DNA from: Alphaproteobacteria bacterium | GTDB taxonomy: Bacteria; Pseudomonadota; Alphaproteobacteria; UBA6615 | Assembly: GCA_009691025.1 (NCBI GenBank) | Contig: SHWB01000004.1 | Location: 54,245 to 118,244 of the forward strand | Direction of reading: 5' to 3' | Length of the DNA: 64,000 nt | In this document: positions 1-10,121 of the stretch, piece by piece | Position numbering within the stretch: the first letter of the stretch is position 1 | Layout: every line of letters starts with the position of its first letter | Made by a program: the position numbers and the translations under genes | The notes under the pieces: generated by a model | Seen by the model: the letters and a program-made list of their open reading frames with translations, nothing else | Database searches by the model: none | What the model was told of the DNA's origin: nothing

Positions 1-13
1 GGCGACCGCAGGG

Positions 14-634
14 TCAGGCATGGCTCAGCGCTCCGATACGCAGGATGACCCCGTCCTGGTCGGTCCGGCTCGGCAGGCGGTCGATGGTGAACCGCCACGC
101 GGCGGCAGCATCGGCGATCTCGCTTTCGGCCTCGCGTCCCTTGAGAAACAGACACATGCCGTTGCCGGCCAGCCAGCGGGCGGCCCAGCCGAGCAGCCGC
201 TTGAGGGGCGCCAGCGCGCGGGCGCACACGACGGAGGACGGCGAAGGCTCGACAGTCTCGATCCGGCCGACACGGATCGCGACATCGGTCGCGGTCACCC
301 TTGCCGCCTCGCGCAGGAACTCCGCCTTGCGGACATCGGCCTCGACGAGGGCCATCGGCCGCACGCCCATGATGGCCAGGACCAGACCCGGCAGGCCGGC
401 GCCGCTGCCGAGATCGGCAACCGTGTCCTGTCTGCCGATATGGGGATAAAGCTGGGCGGAATCCAGCATGTGGCGGCGCCATGGATCGGCGAGGGTCCGC
501 GCGCCCACCAAATTGACCGCGCGCTGCCATTGGCCCAGCAAGCCTAGATAGGCCTCCAGGCGATCCAGCGTTTCACGTGAAACACCGGTCAGGGAGCGGA
601 ACTCTGCCGGCGTCAGCGGTCGCTCGGTCTTCAT
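14..634 (-). CDS. rsmG: 16S rRNA (guanine527-N7)-methyltransferase RsmG
   Basis: A 206-aa protein of normal RsmG (GidB) length. It uses SAM to methylate N7 of G527 in 16S rRNA in the 530 loop. The class I Rossmann motif is visible as VADLGSGAGLPGLVLA near residue 70, followed by the acidic VEADVRKAEFL strand. The N-terminal GLLGQWQRAVNLVG and RRHMLDSAQL segments are typical of the family. It lies just downstream of mnmG on the same strand, the usual alphaproteobacterial order, in which parA and parB would follow beyond the left edge. A parS site lies inside the 5' part of the gene. Confidence 0.95.
   Translation of the reverse strand: MKTERPLTPAEFRSLTGVSRETLDRLEAYLGLLGQWQRAVNLVGARTLADPWRRHMLDSAQLYPHIGRQDTVADLGSGAGLPGLVLAIMGVRPMALVEADVRKAEFLREAARVTATDVAIRVGRIETVEPSPSSVVCARALAPLKRLLGWAARWLAGNGMCLFLKGREAESEIADAAAAWRFTIDRLPSRTDQDGVILRIGALSHA
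569..584. promoter_or_regulatory. parS: parS centromere site 1 (inside rsmG)
   Basis: The perfect palindrome GTTTCACGTGAAAC occupies 570-583, and the flanks (CG...CA) match 15 of 16 bases of the general parS consensus TGTTTCACGTGAAACA. It falls in the codons for VSRET near the RsmG N-terminus. ParB binds parS to load the origin-proximal partition complex. The location next to the rsmG/mnmG cluster is where parS sites commonly occur. Confidence 0.9.
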
Positions 635-758
635 GCCCGTGTGACTACCACATATTGCGGTAGTGGTGACTGTGGAAAGTGATTGGAAATAGATATTGCG
701 TCCGGGCCGGCGCGAGAAACCGGCGCGCGTTACTGTCGAGCAACACTAGAAGCCTGCG

Positions 759-2627
759 TCAGGCGGCCGACCGTTCCCCCGCCCGTCGCACATGGCGCAG
801 CAGTGCCGCGAGCGCGGCCGGGGTGACGCCGGCAATGCGCGCGGCCTGGCCCAGCGTCGCCGGCCGGGTCCGTGTCAGCTTCTGGCGCATCTCGTTCGAA
901 AGGCCGCCGATCAGCCCGTAGTCCAGCGCTGGGGGCAATTCGAGGGCCTCATCGCGGCGAAAGGCGCGGATATCGGCGTCCTGGCGGCCGAGGTAGCCGG
1001 CATATCCGGCCTCGATCGTCAGCTGGTCGATGGCGTCATGTGACACGCCGCCGATGTCCGGCCACAGCCGCGCCAGCGCCGCCGCGTCAATCCCGGGGTG
1101 CCCGAGCAGGGTCATGGCCGTGCGGCGGCGGCCGTCGTGATTGACATGGAGCCCCGCGCGGGCCAGCACCTCGGGTGTCGCTGCGAGACCCTCCAGCAGG
1201 GCCCGCCCCGCTTCCAGCCGCGCCTGGCGGGCGGCGAAGGCGGCGCGCCGCGCCGGACCGACGCAACCGAGCCCGATGCCGGCCGGGGTGAGGCGCAGAT
1301 CGGCATTGTCGGCGCGCAGGGTTAGCCGGTATTCGGCGCGCGAGGTGAACATGCGATAGGGCTCGTCGGCGCCGCGCGTGACGAGGTCGTCGACCAGAAC
1401 ACCGAGATAGGCATCGGCCCGGCCGGGCGCGAAGCGGCGCCCGCCGCCGCCGGCCAGCAGGGCGGCATTGAGCCCGGCGACCAGACCCTGCGCCGCGGCC
1501 TCCTCGTAGCCCGTGGTGCCGTTGATCTGCCCGGCGAGGAAAAGCCCCGGCAGCCTGCGCGTCTGCAGGGTGGCGTCCAGCTCACGCGGATCGACGAAGT
1601 CGTACTCGACGGCATAACCAGGGCGGAGCATTTCCGCCCGTTCGAGCCCGGGGATCGTCGCGACGAAGGCACGTTGCGCGGCCTCTGGCAACGAAGTCGA
1701 AATCCCGTTGGGATAGACAGTGTGATCGTCCAGCCCTTCCGGCTCGAGGAATATCTGGTGCCCGTCCCGGTCGGCGAAGCGGACGATTTTGTCCTCCAGG
1801 GACGGGCAATAGCGCGGTCCCGCCCCCTCGATGCGGCCCGCATACATCGGCGAAAATCGAAGGTTTTCGCGGACGATGGCATGCGTCGCCGGGGTCGTGG
1901 CCGTCACATGGCAGGCGATCTGCGGCGTCGCGATCGCCGTCGTCAGGGCCGAAAGCGGCACAGGATCGGCATCGCCCGGCTGCGCGGCCAGAGCGGAGTA
2001 GTCGATCGTCCGGCCGTCGAGACGAGGCGGTGTACCGGTCTTGAGCCGTCCAAGAGCTAGGCCGTGGCGCGCAAAAGTTTCCGCCAGGGCGACGGAGGGG
2101 GCCTCGCCGGCCCGCCCGGCCGGCATCTGCCACTCGCCGATATGGATCACGCCGCGCAGAAAGGTCCCCGTCGTCACCACCACAGCGCCGCTACGCAACC
2201 TCCGTCCGTCGGAAAGTATCACTCCCGCCGTCACGCCGGCCGAGTCCAGCACCAGATCGTCCACCGCACCGGCGATCACGGACAGGCCGTCCTGGGCCGC
2301 CAGCAGCGATTGCATCGCGCAGCGATAGAGCTTGCGGTCGGCCTGAGCCCGCGGGCCGCGTACCGCCGGCCCCTTGCTGCGGTTGAGCAGGCGGAACTGG
2401 ATGCCCGCGCGGTCGGCGGCGAGGCCCATGAGGCCGTCCAGCGCGTCGATCTCGCGCACCAAATGACCCTTGCCGAGCCCGCCGATGGCGGGATTGCAGG
2501 ACATCTCACCGATCTTCGACGGGTCGTGCGTCACCAGCGCCGTGCGGGCACCGAGGCGCGCCGCCGCCGCTGCCGCTTCGCAGCCGGCATGGCCGCCCCC
2601 GACGACGATGACGTCTAAAAGAATCAT
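759..2627 (-). CDS. mnmG: tRNA uridine-5-carboxymethylaminomethyl modification enzyme MnmG
   Basis: FAD-dependent partner of MnmE that installs carboxymethylaminomethyl on U34 of tRNAs. The N-terminal dinucleotide-binding motif [19 protein letters not shown] and the [26 protein letters not shown] block are diagnostic, and the C-terminal helical domain ends normally. I start at the ATG at 2627 (622 aa, the family length). The longer ORF to 2750 adds 41 residues that only translate a REP-like repeat ([13 protein letters not shown]) and look non-coding. Neighbours mnmE and rsmG complete the conserved block. Confidence 0.95.
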   Translation of the reverse strand: MILLDVIVVGGGHAGCEAAAAAARLGARTALVTHDPSKIGEMSCNPAIGGLGKGHLVREIDALDGLMGLAADRAGIQFRLLNRSKGPAVRGPRAQADRKLYRCAMQSLLAAQDGLSVIAGAVDDLVLDSAGVTAGVILSDGRRLRSGAVVVTTGTFLRGVIHIGEWQMPAGRAGEAPSVALAETFARHGLALGRLKTGTPPRLDGRTIDYSALAAQPGDADPVPLSALTTAIATPQIACHVTATTPATHAIVRENLRFSPMYAGRIEGAGPRYCPSLEDKIVRFADRDGHQIFLEPEGLDDHTVYPNGISTSLPEAAQRAFVATIPGLERAEMLRPGYAVEYDFVDPRELDATLQTRRLPGLFLAGQINGTTGYEEAAAQGLVAGLNAALLAGGGGRRFAPGRADAYLGVLVDDLVTRGADEPYRMFTSRAEYRLTLRADNADLRLTPAGIGLGCVGPARRAAFAARQARLEAGRALLEGLAATPEVLARAGLHVNHDGRRRTAMTLLGHPGIDAAALARLWPDIGGVSHDAIDQLTIEAGYAGYLGRQDADIRAFRRDEALELPPALDYGLIGGLSNEMRQKLTRTRPATLGQAARIAGVTPAALAALLRHVRRAGERSAA

Positions 2628-2647
2628 GCGCTCCGCGGCCGTGCGGC

Positions 2648-2676
2648 CCTCATCCTTCGACAGGCTCAGGATGAGG
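2648..2676. repeat. REP-like palindrome, copy a
   Basis: Extragenic imperfect palindrome of the form CATCCTTCGACAGGCTCAGG flanked by CCT and ATGAGG, just upstream of the mnmG start. Related copies occur at 2755, 24296, 24381, 31145, 55586 and 55641. It is read as coding only if the long mnmG ORF is believed. Confidence 0.8.
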
Positions 2677-2754
2677 ATTTGGGAAGATTGGCCGGCCCCT
2701 AGGGACCGTTCGCCCCCGGCAGCGCCGATCCCGGGGGACCAATCCAACAAGAAG

Positions 2755-2780
2755 CCTCATCCTGAGCCTGTCGAAGGATG
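2755..2780. repeat. REP-like palindrome, copy b
   Basis: Second copy, inverted with respect to copy a (CCTCATCCTGAGCCTGTCGA...). The two copies flank about 80 bp in the mnmE-mnmG gap and could pair as a large hairpin. Confidence 0.8.
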
Positions 2781-2832
2781 GGACCTCGCGCCGGGTCTTA
2801 CCCTCGTGTCGCAGCCGCTGTCAAAGCGGCAG

Positions 2833-2848
2833 TGTTTCACGTGAAACG
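2833..2848. promoter_or_regulatory. parS: parS centromere site 2 (mnmE-mnmG gap)
   Basis: TGTTTCACGTGAAACG: a perfect 14-bp core at 2834-2847 with 15 of 16 bases of the parS consensus. It lies in the non-coding gap 6 bp beyond the mnmE stop. With site 1 this makes two parS copies about 2.3 kb apart, roughly 10-12 kb from the predicted origin. Confidence 0.9.
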
Positions 2849-2853
2849 CCGCA

Positions 2854-4191
2854 CTACTTGCCGATGCAAAAATCGCGGAAGATCACATCGAGCAATTCCT
2901 CGACGTCCACCCGACCGGTGATCCGGCCCAGGGACCGGGCGGCCAGGCGGACATCTTCCGCCACCAGCTCCGGCGGCACCCCCCCCGCGGCGGCCCGCCG
3001 CAGGGCCACCTTGGCCTCCTCCAGCGCGGCGCGATGTCGAGCCCGCGTCAGCGCGGGACTTTCGCGCGCACCGAAGCGGTCGGCCACCGCCTCCGTGAGC
3101 CGCGCCTCCAGCGCGGCGACACCCGCGCCGGTCAGCGCCGACACGGCCGACGCCGTCTGCCCGCCAATCATCGCCGCCGCGGGCGCCAGCAGATCGGCCT
3201 TGTTGAGCACGGGCACCGTCGTCGCATCGATCAGCGCCATTGTTTGCGGATCAAGCGCCGGCCACGCCGTCGCATCGAACACCGCAAGACGGAGATCTGC
3301 AGCGACGGCGGCCGCCTGCGCACGCCTGACGCCCTCGACCTCCACGGGGTCGGCGGCATCGCGCAGCCCGGCGGTGTCGGCCAGGATGACTTTCACTCCG
3401 CCGAGATCAAGCGCGACCTCGATGACGTCGCGCGTGGTGCCGGCGGTCGGGGCGACGATAGCCGCCTCGCGACGCGCCAGTCTGTTGAGAAGACTGGATT
3501 TTCCGACATTCGGCGCACCGATCACCGCAATCCGCACGCCATCCCGCAGTCTCTCCCCACGATGCCCGTCAGCGAGATGCGCCGCGATGTCGGCGGCCAG
3601 CCCGGCGATCGCCGCGCGCGCGGCGTCGCCGGCCTCAGGCGGTAAATCCTCGTCGGGAAAGTCGATATCCGCCTCAAGATGCGCGAGCAGCCGCACCAGC
3701 CGGTCGCGCCAGCCATCGTAGAGCCCGGCCAGCGCGCCGTCGAGCTGGGCCAGCGCCTGGCGCCTCTGCCCCGCCGTCTCGGCGGCGACCAGATCGGCCA
3801 CCGCCTCGGCGGCAGTTAGGTCAAGCCGCCCGTTCTCGAAAGCCCTGCGGGCGAATTCTCCCGGCTCGGCAAGCCGCAGCCCCGGCAGGCGCGCCAACAC
3901 ATCGAGCACGCCGGCCAGCACGGCGCGGCCGCCATGCAGATGCAATTCGGCCATGTCCTCGCCGGTCTCGCTGCCGGGACCGGGCAGCCAGAGAAGCAAG
4001 GCGGAATCGAGCACCTCCCCACCGGCCGGATCGCGCAGACGGCGTAGGCTCGCATGGCGCGGCGCCGGGCGACGCCCGCCGGTCAGCGCATCGATCGTCG
4101 CCCCGGCGCCGGGGCCCGACAGGCGGATGACGGCGATCGCCGCCACGCCGGCGCCCGTGGCCGGCGCGTAGATGGTCGAGGATTCACCCAC
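2854..4191 (-). CDS. mnmE: tRNA modification GTPase MnmE
   Basis: 445-aa GTPase that acts with MnmG on wobble uridine 34. It has the N-terminal folate-binding domain ([21 protein letters not shown]), a helical region, an inserted Ras-like G domain with P-loop GAPNVGKSS at about 225-233, and the C-terminal FCIGK whose Cys is the conserved family residue. The start is GTG at 4191; no better ATG fits the conserved N-terminus. A run of eight C (about 2980) lies within the gene but the frame is intact. Confidence 0.95.
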   Translation of the reverse strand: MGESSTIYAPATGAGVAAIAVIRLSGPGAGATIDALTGGRRPAPRHASLRRLRDPAGGEVLDSALLLWLPGPGSETGEDMAELHLHGGRAVLAGVLDVLARLPGLRLAEPGEFARRAFENGRLDLTAAEAVADLVAAETAGQRRQALAQLDGALAGLYDGWRDRLVRLLAHLEADIDFPDEDLPPEAGDAARAAIAGLAADIAAHLADGHRGERLRDGVRIAVIGAPNVGKSSLLNRLARREAAIVAPTAGTTRDVIEVALDLGGVKVILADTAGLRDAADPVEVEGVRRAQAAAVAADLRLAVFDATAWPALDPQTMALIDATTVPVLNKADLLAPAAAMIGGQTASAVSALTGAGVAALEARLTEAVADRFGARESPALTRARHRAALEEAKVALRRAAAGGVPPELVAEDVRLAARSLGRITGRVDVEELLDVIFRDFCIGK

Positions 4192-4199
4192 CTTCCACG

Positions 4200-4427
4200 T
4201 CAGTCCTTGCGCCCGCCGCCGAGGCCGCCGCCGAATCGCGCCCAGAAGGCCTTCTGCGCCTGCTCAATGCCTTCGAGCCCGAGCGGCAGCCGGGTTTTCA
4301 TCACCGCCTCCGGCTCCATCGCCGCGAGCCCCGCCATCACCGCGTCCTGCGCCGTGCGCACATCCGGCAAGCCGAGGAAGGCCCGCGCCTCTTCCGGCGT
4401 GCAATCGATATCGACGGTCAGTTTCAT
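4200..4427 (-). CDS. Small conserved alphaproteobacterial protein, DUF6489-like
   Basis: 75 aa, starting [23 protein letters not shown] and ending in a Gly-rich tail ([11 protein letters not shown]). The pattern TPEEARxFLGLPDV followed by an amphipathic helix resembles DUF6489, a small alphaproteobacterial family of unknown function. I chose the internal ATG at 4427 because the conserved part begins there. It lies 8 bp upstream of mnmE and is probably co-transcribed with it. Function unknown. Confidence 0.75.
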   Translation of the reverse strand: MKLTVDIDCTPEEARAFLGLPDVRTAQDAVMAGLAAMEPEAVMKTRLPLGLEGIEQAQKAFWARFGGGLGGGRKD

Positions 4428-4547
4428 CGCCCCTCCCAGGACGCCCCGCGGCACCCTTTGCGCCTGTGCCGGCGCGCCCTACATTGCCGCAATCCGGCGC
4501 CGGCCATGATAGACCAAACCCCAACCGCCCGCGCCGCCGGAGAGCCC

Positions 4548-6575
4548 ATGGCCGTCAATCGCCTCGCCGACGAGACCAGTCCCTATCTGCTGCAGCACGC
4601 CGACAATCCGGTGGACTGGCGCCCGTGGAGTGAGGCGGCGCTGGCCGATGCGCGCAGCAGCGACCGGCCGATAATGCTGTCGATCGGCTATGCGGCCTGC
4701 CATTGGTGCCATGTGATGGCGCATGAGAGCTTCGAGGATCCCGCCATCGCCGCGGTGATGAACGAGTTGTTCGTCAACATCAAGATCGACCGCGAGGAAC
4801 GGCCGGACCTCGACACGATTTACCAGACCGCCCTCGCTTTGATGGGCGAGCAAGGCGGCTGGCCGCTGACCATGTTCTGCACGCCCGAGGGCAAGCCGTT
4901 CTGGGGCGGCACCTATTTCCCGCCGACGGCCCGCTGGGGCAGGTCCGCCTTTCCCGACGTGCTGAGGCGCGTGTCGGAAGTCTGGAAGACCGAGCGTGGC
5001 AAGGTCGATACCAATGTCGCGGCCCTTCTCGACGGAATCGCCCAGAGTTCGGCCGCGCATGGAAGCGGCGCGCTGACCGCCGACGCGCCGGTCGAGGCCG
5101 GCCGGGCCATCGCGCGCGCCATCGACCCGGTCCATGGCGGCATCGGCCAGGCCCCGAAATTCCCCAATGTGCCGGCGCTGCGCCTGTTGTGGCGGGCCTG
5201 GCGGCGCAGCGGCGAGGAACCTCTCGGCCGTCTCTTCGCCGTCTCGCTCGACCGCATGGCGCAGGGCGGCATCTACGACCATCTCGGCGGCGGCTTCGCC
5301 CGCTACTCGACCGACGATGCCTGGCTGGTGCCGCATTTCGAGAAGATGCTCTACGACAATGCCCAGCTCGTCGAGCTGTACTGCGAGGGGTGGCAAGCCA
5401 CACGCAAGCCGCTCTGGGCGAACCGCGTCGCGGAGACCTGCGACTGGGTGCTGCGCGACCTGCGCACCGGTGACGCGGGCGGCCAGGGCTTCGCCGCCAC
5501 CTGGGATGCCGATTCCGAGGGCGAGGAAGGTCGCTACTACGTCTGGGCCGCGGCCGAGATCGACGCCCTTCTCGGTACGGACGCGGCGCTGTTCCGCGCC
5601 GCCTACGACGTCGACGAGGCCGGCAACTGGGAAGGCCGCGCAATCCTCAATCGTACCGCCCGGCCGGATTTGCAGACCCAAACGGATGAAGCGATCCTCG
5701 CGCGCTGCCGCGCCGTATTGCTCGCAAAACGTGCCGAACGCGTCCCGCCCTCGCGCGACGACAAGGTGCTGGCCGACTGGAACGGGCTGATGATCGCCGC
5801 GCTGGCCCGAGCCGCCGGCATCTTCGAGCGGCCCGACTGGCTCGCCGCCGCGCGCGAGGCCTTCGCCTTCATCCTGCGCGCCCTCGATGCCGGCGACGGA
5901 AGGCTGCAACATTCCTGGCGCGCCGGACGCGCACGCAACCTGGCGACCCTCGACGACTACGCCAACATGGCGCGCGCGGCCCTCCTGCTGCACGAGGCGA
6001 CCGGCGAAATCTCCTATCTCGACCGCGCGCGCGCCTGGGTCGCCACCGTCGAACGCCACTACCGCGACGTCGGGGGTGGCGGATACTTCTTCACCGCCGA
6101 CGACGCGCGCGACATCATCGCGCGCACCCGCACCGCCGTCGACAACGCGACCCCGAACGGCAGCGGCACCCTCGCGGAAGTGCTGTCCAGGCTCTACTTC
6201 CTGACCGGACACAGGCCATACTTTGATGCTGCGGAGGCCCTGATCTCGGCCTTTTCCGTAGACATAGCGCGGTCGCCCCTGGGGTGCGCCACCATGCTGC
6301 TCGCGTATGACGGACTGCAACATCCCCTGCAGGTAGCGGTCACGGGAAGCGCCCACGACACCACCCGGCGCGCCCTGCTGGCGACGGCCCGACAGGCGCC
6401 CCTGCCGGCCGCCCTGATCCTGTCGGTGACAGATGACAGCGTCCTGCCTTCCGACCACCCTGCCGCCGGCAAGCTGCCCGCCGACGGCACGGCCGCCGCC
6501 TTCGTCTGCCGTGGCCCGATTTGCTCTCTGCCGCTCCGCGACCCGGCCGCGCTCGCCGCCGCGCTGGCGCAATGA
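4548..6575 (+). CDS. Thioredoxin-domain (DUF255/COG1331, YyaL-like) protein
   Basis: 675 aa. The N-terminal thioredoxin-fold domain carries [17 protein letters not shown], the CxxC-type motif of the COG1331/SSP411 family, followed by a large (alpha/alpha)6-barrel-like region resembling N-acylglucosamine 2-epimerases. The start at 4548 is chosen because [20 protein letters not shown] matches the family N-terminus and an AGAG-type Shine-Dalgarno lies just upstream; the ORF upstream of it is not conserved-looking. Biochemical role is not firmly known. It opens a short plus-strand island between leftward genes. Confidence 0.88.
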   Translation: MAVNRLADETSPYLLQHADNPVDWRPWSEAALADARSSDRPIMLSIGYAACHWCHVMAHESFEDPAIAAVMNELFVNIKIDREERPDLDTIYQTALALMGEQGGWPLTMFCTPEGKPFWGGTYFPPTARWGRSAFPDVLRRVSEVWKTERGKVDTNVAALLDGIAQSSAAHGSGALTADAPVEAGRAIARAIDPVHGGIGQAPKFPNVPALRLLWRAWRRSGEEPLGRLFAVSLDRMAQGGIYDHLGGGFARYSTDDAWLVPHFEKMLYDNAQLVELYCEGWQATRKPLWANRVAETCDWVLRDLRTGDAGGQGFAATWDADSEGEEGRYYVWAAAEIDALLGTDAALFRAAYDVDEAGNWEGRAILNRTARPDLQTQTDEAILARCRAVLLAKRAERVPPSRDDKVLADWNGLMIAALARAAGIFERPDWLAAAREAFAFILRALDAGDGRLQHSWRAGRARNLATLDDYANMARAALLLHEATGEISYLDRARAWVATVERHYRDVGGGGYFFTADDARDIIARTRTAVDNATPNGSGTLAEVLSRLYFLTGHRPYFDAAEALISAFSVDIARSPLGCATMLLAYDGLQHPLQVAVTGSAHDTTRRALLATARQAPLPAALILSVTDDSVLPSDHPAAGKLPADGTAAAFVCRGPICSLPLRDPAALAAALAQ

Positions 6576-6579
6576 CGCG

Positions 6580-7037
6580 ATGAGCGGCGCTCTCACCGTG
6601 CTCAGCCCCTTCGGCCCCCTGGCCGTCATCGAAGACGATGGCGCCCCGGTCGCGATCGACTGGCAGGCCGGCGCGGACAGCCGGCCGCCGAGCAACTCGC
6701 TGCCTATTTCGCCTGGGATCGCAAGGATTTCGACCCGCCGGTCGCGCCCCGCGGCTCGGCGCACGCCCGCGCGGTCTGGCGCGCCACGTGCGCCATTCCC
6801 TGGGGTGAAACCCGTACCTATGGCGAGGTGGCGCGCAATATCGCCTCCTCCCCGCGGGCCGGGGGTGGCGCCTGCGGCGCCGATCCCCTGCCGATCATCG
6901 TGCCCTGCCCTCGCATCCTCGCGGCCGGCGGCCGGCTCGGCGGCTATTTGGGCGCCGGCGGCGGCGGCGCCAAGCGCGCGCTTCTGGCGTTGGAGGGTCA
7001 CCCGGTCCAGTTCAGCCTTCTCGACACAACGCACTGA
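6580..7037 (+). pseudogene. ogt: Methylated-DNA-[protein]-cysteine S-methyltransferase, frameshifted
   Basis: The frame starting at the ATG at 6580 gives MSGALTVLSPFGPLAVIEDD, a normal Ogt start. Near 6660-6690 the reading frame moves by one base (equivalent to a 1-nt loss), after which EQLAAYFAWDRKDFDPP ... IPWGETRTYGEVARNIASS and LAAGGRLGGYLGAGGGGAKR continue the protein. The active-site loop reads IVPCPRIL instead of the usual PCHRV, so the alkyl-acceptor Cys is present but its His partner is Pro. The two lesions together suggest an inactive gene. It follows the COG1331 gene by 4 bp. Confidence 0.8.
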
Positions 7038-7058
7038 TTCCACAGGGAGAATACATGA

Positions 7059-8030
7059 ATGGTCAACGCCATCCGTATCCATGAGCACGGCTCCGCCGAC
7101 AAGATGCGCTGGGGGCCAATCGAGGTCGGCAAGCCCGGCCCGGGTGAGATCCGGATCCGCCACACCGCCATCGGCGTCAATTTCATCGATGTCTACATGC
7201 GTTCCGGCGTGCGGCCGATGCAGCTTCCCGCCATCATCGGCATGGAGGCCGCCGGCATCGTCGAGGAGGTGGGGGCGGGCGTCGGCGGTTTCGCTGTGGG
7301 TGACCACGCCGCCTACACGGAGCCCGTCGGCAGCTACACCGAGGCGCGGGTTATGCCGGCGAAGACCGTCGTGAAACTGCCCAAGTGGATCGACGACAAG
7401 GTCGCCGCCGCCATGATGCTCAAGGGTATGACCGCGCAATTCCTTTGCCGGCGCACCTTTCGTGTCGAGAAGGGGCAGGCGGTATTGCTGCATGCCGCGG
7501 CCGGTGGCGTCGGCCTGATCCTGTCGCAATGGCTCAACCATCTCGGCGCTACAGTCATCGGCACGGCCGGCGGCAAGGACAAAACGGCGCTGGCCAAGGC
7601 TCATGGCTGCCATCACGTCATCGACTACCGGACGGAGAACTTCGTCGCGCGGGTCAAGGAGATCACCGGCGGCAAGGGCGTGCCGGTGGTCTATGACGGC
7701 GTCGGCAAGGCGACGCTGACGGATTCGCTTAAATGCCTGCATCGCCTGGGCATGCTGGTGTCGTTCGGCAATGCGTCCGGCGTGCCCGACCCGATCGCGG
7801 GCGGCCAGCTCGCCGCGGGCGGTTCGCTGTTCTTCACACGGCCGATGCTGTTCGACTACAACGCCACGCGCGACGAGCTGGAGGCCACCGCGGCCGACCT
7901 GTTCGACGTGGTCGCGAAGGGCGCGGTGAAGATCGAGATCAACCAGACCTACAAGCTCAGCGAGGCGGCGAAGGCGCATGCCGATCTCGAGGCGCGGCGC
8001 ACCACGGGCTCGACCATATTGCTGCCGTAG
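7059..8030 (+). CDS. Zinc-free quinone oxidoreductase (MDR superfamily, Qor-like)
   Basis: 323 aa. GroES-like N-terminal domain (NFIDVYMRSGV, GMEAAGIVEEVG) followed by a Rossmann domain with AAAGGVGLILSQWLNHLGA, the NADPH-binding signature of quinone oxidoreductase 1. There is no structural-zinc Cys cluster. It likely reduces quinones or enones with NADPH in the cytosol. A GGGA ribosome site precedes the ATG at 7059; an ATG four bases earlier is out of frame. Confidence 0.88.
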   Translation: MVNAIRIHEHGSADKMRWGPIEVGKPGPGEIRIRHTAIGVNFIDVYMRSGVRPMQLPAIIGMEAAGIVEEVGAGVGGFAVGDHAAYTEPVGSYTEARVMPAKTVVKLPKWIDDKVAAAMMLKGMTAQFLCRRTFRVEKGQAVLLHAAAGGVGLILSQWLNHLGATVIGTAGGKDKTALAKAHGCHHVIDYRTENFVARVKEITGGKGVPVVYDGVGKATLTDSLKCLHRLGMLVSFGNASGVPDPIAGGQLAAGGSLFFTRPMLFDYNATRDELEATAADLFDVVAKGAVKIEINQTYKLSEAAKAHADLEARRTTGSTILLP

Positions 8031-8147
8031 GGCGCTTCCAAAAGCATGGCGGCCGGCCATACAAGTAGTGCGGCAGGCCGTTTTCTATTGGAAACCCAGT
8101 AACTTGACGCCCAGCTAAAGTATGGCCGACGAAGCCTGCCGATAGCG

Positions 8148-9431
8148 CTACTGGTTCATCGATTCGAAGAAGTCGCTGTTAGTCTTGGTGTGGCGCAGCT
8201 TGTCGAGCAGGAACTCCATGCTGTCCGTCACGCCCATCGGCATCAGGATGCGGCGCAGCACCCAGACCTTCGACAGCATGTCGCGCGGCAGCAGCAGCTC
8301 TTCCTTGCGCGTGCCAGACTTGGTGATGTCGATCGACGGCCAGGTGCGCTTGTCCGACAGCTTGCGGTCGAGCACGATTTCCGAGTTACCGGTGCCCTTG
8401 AACTCCTCGAAGATCACCTCGTCCATCCGCGAGCCGGTATCGATCAGCGCCGTCGAGATGATGGTCAGCGAGCCGCCCTCCTCGATGTTGCGGGCGGCAC
8501 CGAAGAAGCGCTTGGGCCGCTGCAGGGCGTTGGCGTCGACGCCGCCGGTCAGCACCTTGCCCGACGACGGCACCACGGTGTTGTAGGCGCGGGCGAGGCG
8601 CGTGATCGAATCGAGCAGGATGACAACGTCGCGCTTGTGCTCGACCAGCCGCTTGGCCTTGGCGATGACCATCTCGGCCACCTGCACATGGCGCGTCGCC
8701 GGCTCGTCGAAGGTCGAGGAGATGACCTCGCCGCGCACGGTGCGCGCCATGTCGGTCACTTCCTCTGGCCGCTCGTCGATCAGCAGGACGATCAGGTAGA
8801 CCTCGGGATGGTTCGCCATGATCGCCTTGGCGATGTTCTGCATCATCACCGTCTTGCCCGTCCGGGGCGGCGCGACGAGAAGCGCGCGCTGGCCCTTGCC
8901 CAGCGGTGCCACGATGTCGATCACCCGCAGGGTCGGGTCCTTGATCGTCGGATCGGGGATTTCGAGTGTCAGCTTCTCGTCGGGATAGAGCGGCGTGAGG
9001 TTGTCGAAATTGATGCGATGCCGCGTCTGCTCGACATCGTCGAAATTGACGTTGTTGATCTTGAGCAGCGCAAAGTAGCGCTCGCCGTCCTTGGGCGCAC
9101 GGATCTCCCCGTCCACCGTGTCGCCGGTCCGCAGCGCGAAGCGCCGCACCTGGGTCGGCGAGACGTAGATGTCGTCCGGGCCCGGCAGGTAGTTCGATTC
9201 CGGCGAGCGCAGGAAGCCGAAACCGTCCTGCAGCACTTCCAGCACGCCGATGCCGAAGATCGGCACGTCGCGGTCGGCCAGCGCCTTGAGGATGGCGAAC
9301 AGCATGTCCTGGGTGCGCAGCGTGCTGGCGCCCTCGACCTCCTGCTCCTCGGCGATGGCGAGCAGTTCCGCCGGCGTCTTCTTCTTGAGGGCCTGAAGGT
9401 GTACCGGCTGGTCGAGATCGAGCAGGGGCAT
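8148..9431 (-). CDS. rho: Transcription termination factor Rho
   Basis: 427-aa hexameric RNA-DNA helicase that terminates transcription. It has the N-terminal helix bundle ([18 protein letters not shown]), the cold-shock-like RNA-binding domain ([21 protein letters not shown]), Walker [15 protein letters not shown] and the Q-loop/R-loop region ([20 protein letters not shown]). Length and order are standard. It is convergent with qor and sits next to the haem genes, as in many alphaproteobacteria. Confidence 0.96.
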   Translation of the reverse strand: MPLLDLDQPVHLQALKKKTPAELLAIAEEQEVEGASTLRTQDMLFAILKALADRDVPIFGIGVLEVLQDGFGFLRSPESNYLPGPDDIYVSPTQVRRFALRTGDTVDGEIRAPKDGERYFALLKINNVNFDDVEQTRHRINFDNLTPLYPDEKLTLEIPDPTIKDPTLRVIDIVAPLGKGQRALLVAPPRTGKTVMMQNIAKAIMANHPEVYLIVLLIDERPEEVTDMARTVRGEVISSTFDEPATRHVQVAEMVIAKAKRLVEHKRDVVILLDSITRLARAYNTVVPSSGKVLTGGVDANALQRPKRFFGAARNIEEGGSLTIISTALIDTGSRMDEVIFEEFKGTGNSEIVLDRKLSDKRTWPSIDITKSGTRKEELLLPRDMLSKVWVLRRILMPMGVTDSMEFLLDKLRHTKTNSDFFESMNQ

Positions 9432-9461
9432 GGTGGGTTGCCGCTATGTCGGAGGGAACAG

Positions 9462-9482
9462 GGCGCGCCTGACCGGCGCGCC
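9462..9482. other. GC-rich hairpin in the rho leader
   Basis: GGCGCGCC-TGACC-GGCGCGCC about 31 bp upstream of the rho start codon forms an 8-bp stem with a 5-nt loop. Each arm is itself self-complementary. Its role in rho autoregulation is only a guess. Confidence 0.35.
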
Positions 9483-9668
9483 GCGATGGCCAACGGTGAC
9501 GCCCACGCTCAGGGCACTTTGGAAATGCTGCGGCGGGGCGGCCGGTTCCGGCGTTATCGCCGGATGGCCCTGGGCGGGAGCGGGATTCCGGTGGGGAGCC
9601 GGACAACCCTTCGGCTGATGTAGTACGGGGGTTCCGGCAAAGTCAACACACTTCACCGCCCGCCGGGC

Positions 9669-10121
9669 TCAAAACGGCCGTACCATCACCATGGCAAGGA
9701 TGGCCAGCAACAGCACCGCCGGCACCTCGTTGACGATGCGGTAGAAGCGGGCACCGTGCCGGTTGGCGCCGGCGGCGAAATCCTTGCGCCAGCGCGCCAG
9801 CAGGTGATGCAGCGCGCTGAGGACGACGACGCAGGCGAGCTTCACCCAGATCCAGCCCTCGCTCCAGTCGGCGAGACCCGGAGTGAAGGCCAGCAGCCCG
9901 CCGAGCACCCAGACCATCACCAGCGACGGGTTCATGATGCCGCGCAGCAGCCGCCTTTCCATGACCACGAAAGTCGTGGCGGTCTCGGAGCCTGGCGCAG
10001 AGGCCACATGATAGACATAGAGACGCGGCAGATAGAGCATCCCGGCCATCCACGCGATCACAGCGAAGATATGCAGCGCCTTGATCCACGGCAGCATGTC
10101 GGCCCACAGGGTCTCGCTCAT
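9669..10121 (-). CDS. hemJ: Protoporphyrinogen IX oxidase HemJ
   Basis: 150-aa membrane protein with about four hydrophobic segments. It contains the conserved family residues ALHIFAVIAWMAGMLYLPRLYVYH near the N-terminus (His of the first helix) and KLACVVVLSALHHLLARW. HemJ oxidises protoporphyrinogen IX to protoporphyrin IX. The start at 10121 makes a 4-bp ATGA overlap with hemH; the much longer ORF in the track reads antisense-like GC shadow upstream. The order hemE-hemH-hemJ places consecutive late haem steps in one operon. Confidence 0.92.
   Translation of the reverse strand: MSETLWADMLPWIKALHIFAVIAWMAGMLYLPRLYVYHVASAPGSETATTFVVMERRLLRGIMNPSLVMVWVLGGLLAFTPGLADWSEGWIWVKLACVVVLSALHHLLARWRKDFAAGANRHGARFYRIVNEVPAVLLLAILAMVMVRPF

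Noticed and set aside
4500-4547. Upstream start of the COG1331 gene (ORF at 4458)
   Set aside because: The extra 30 residues are not family-like, while 4548 has a ribosome site and the conserved [18 protein letters not shown] start.
4479-8060. 1193-aa minus-strand ORF
   Set aside because: Antisense to the COG1331, ogt and qor genes; composition (Arg/Gly/Ala/Asp-rich) and lack of any motif mark it as a GC-driven shadow.
8031-8147. Intrinsic terminator between qor and rho
   Set aside because: Only a 5-bp stem (ATGGC/GCCAT) and a short TTTT exist; too weak to call.
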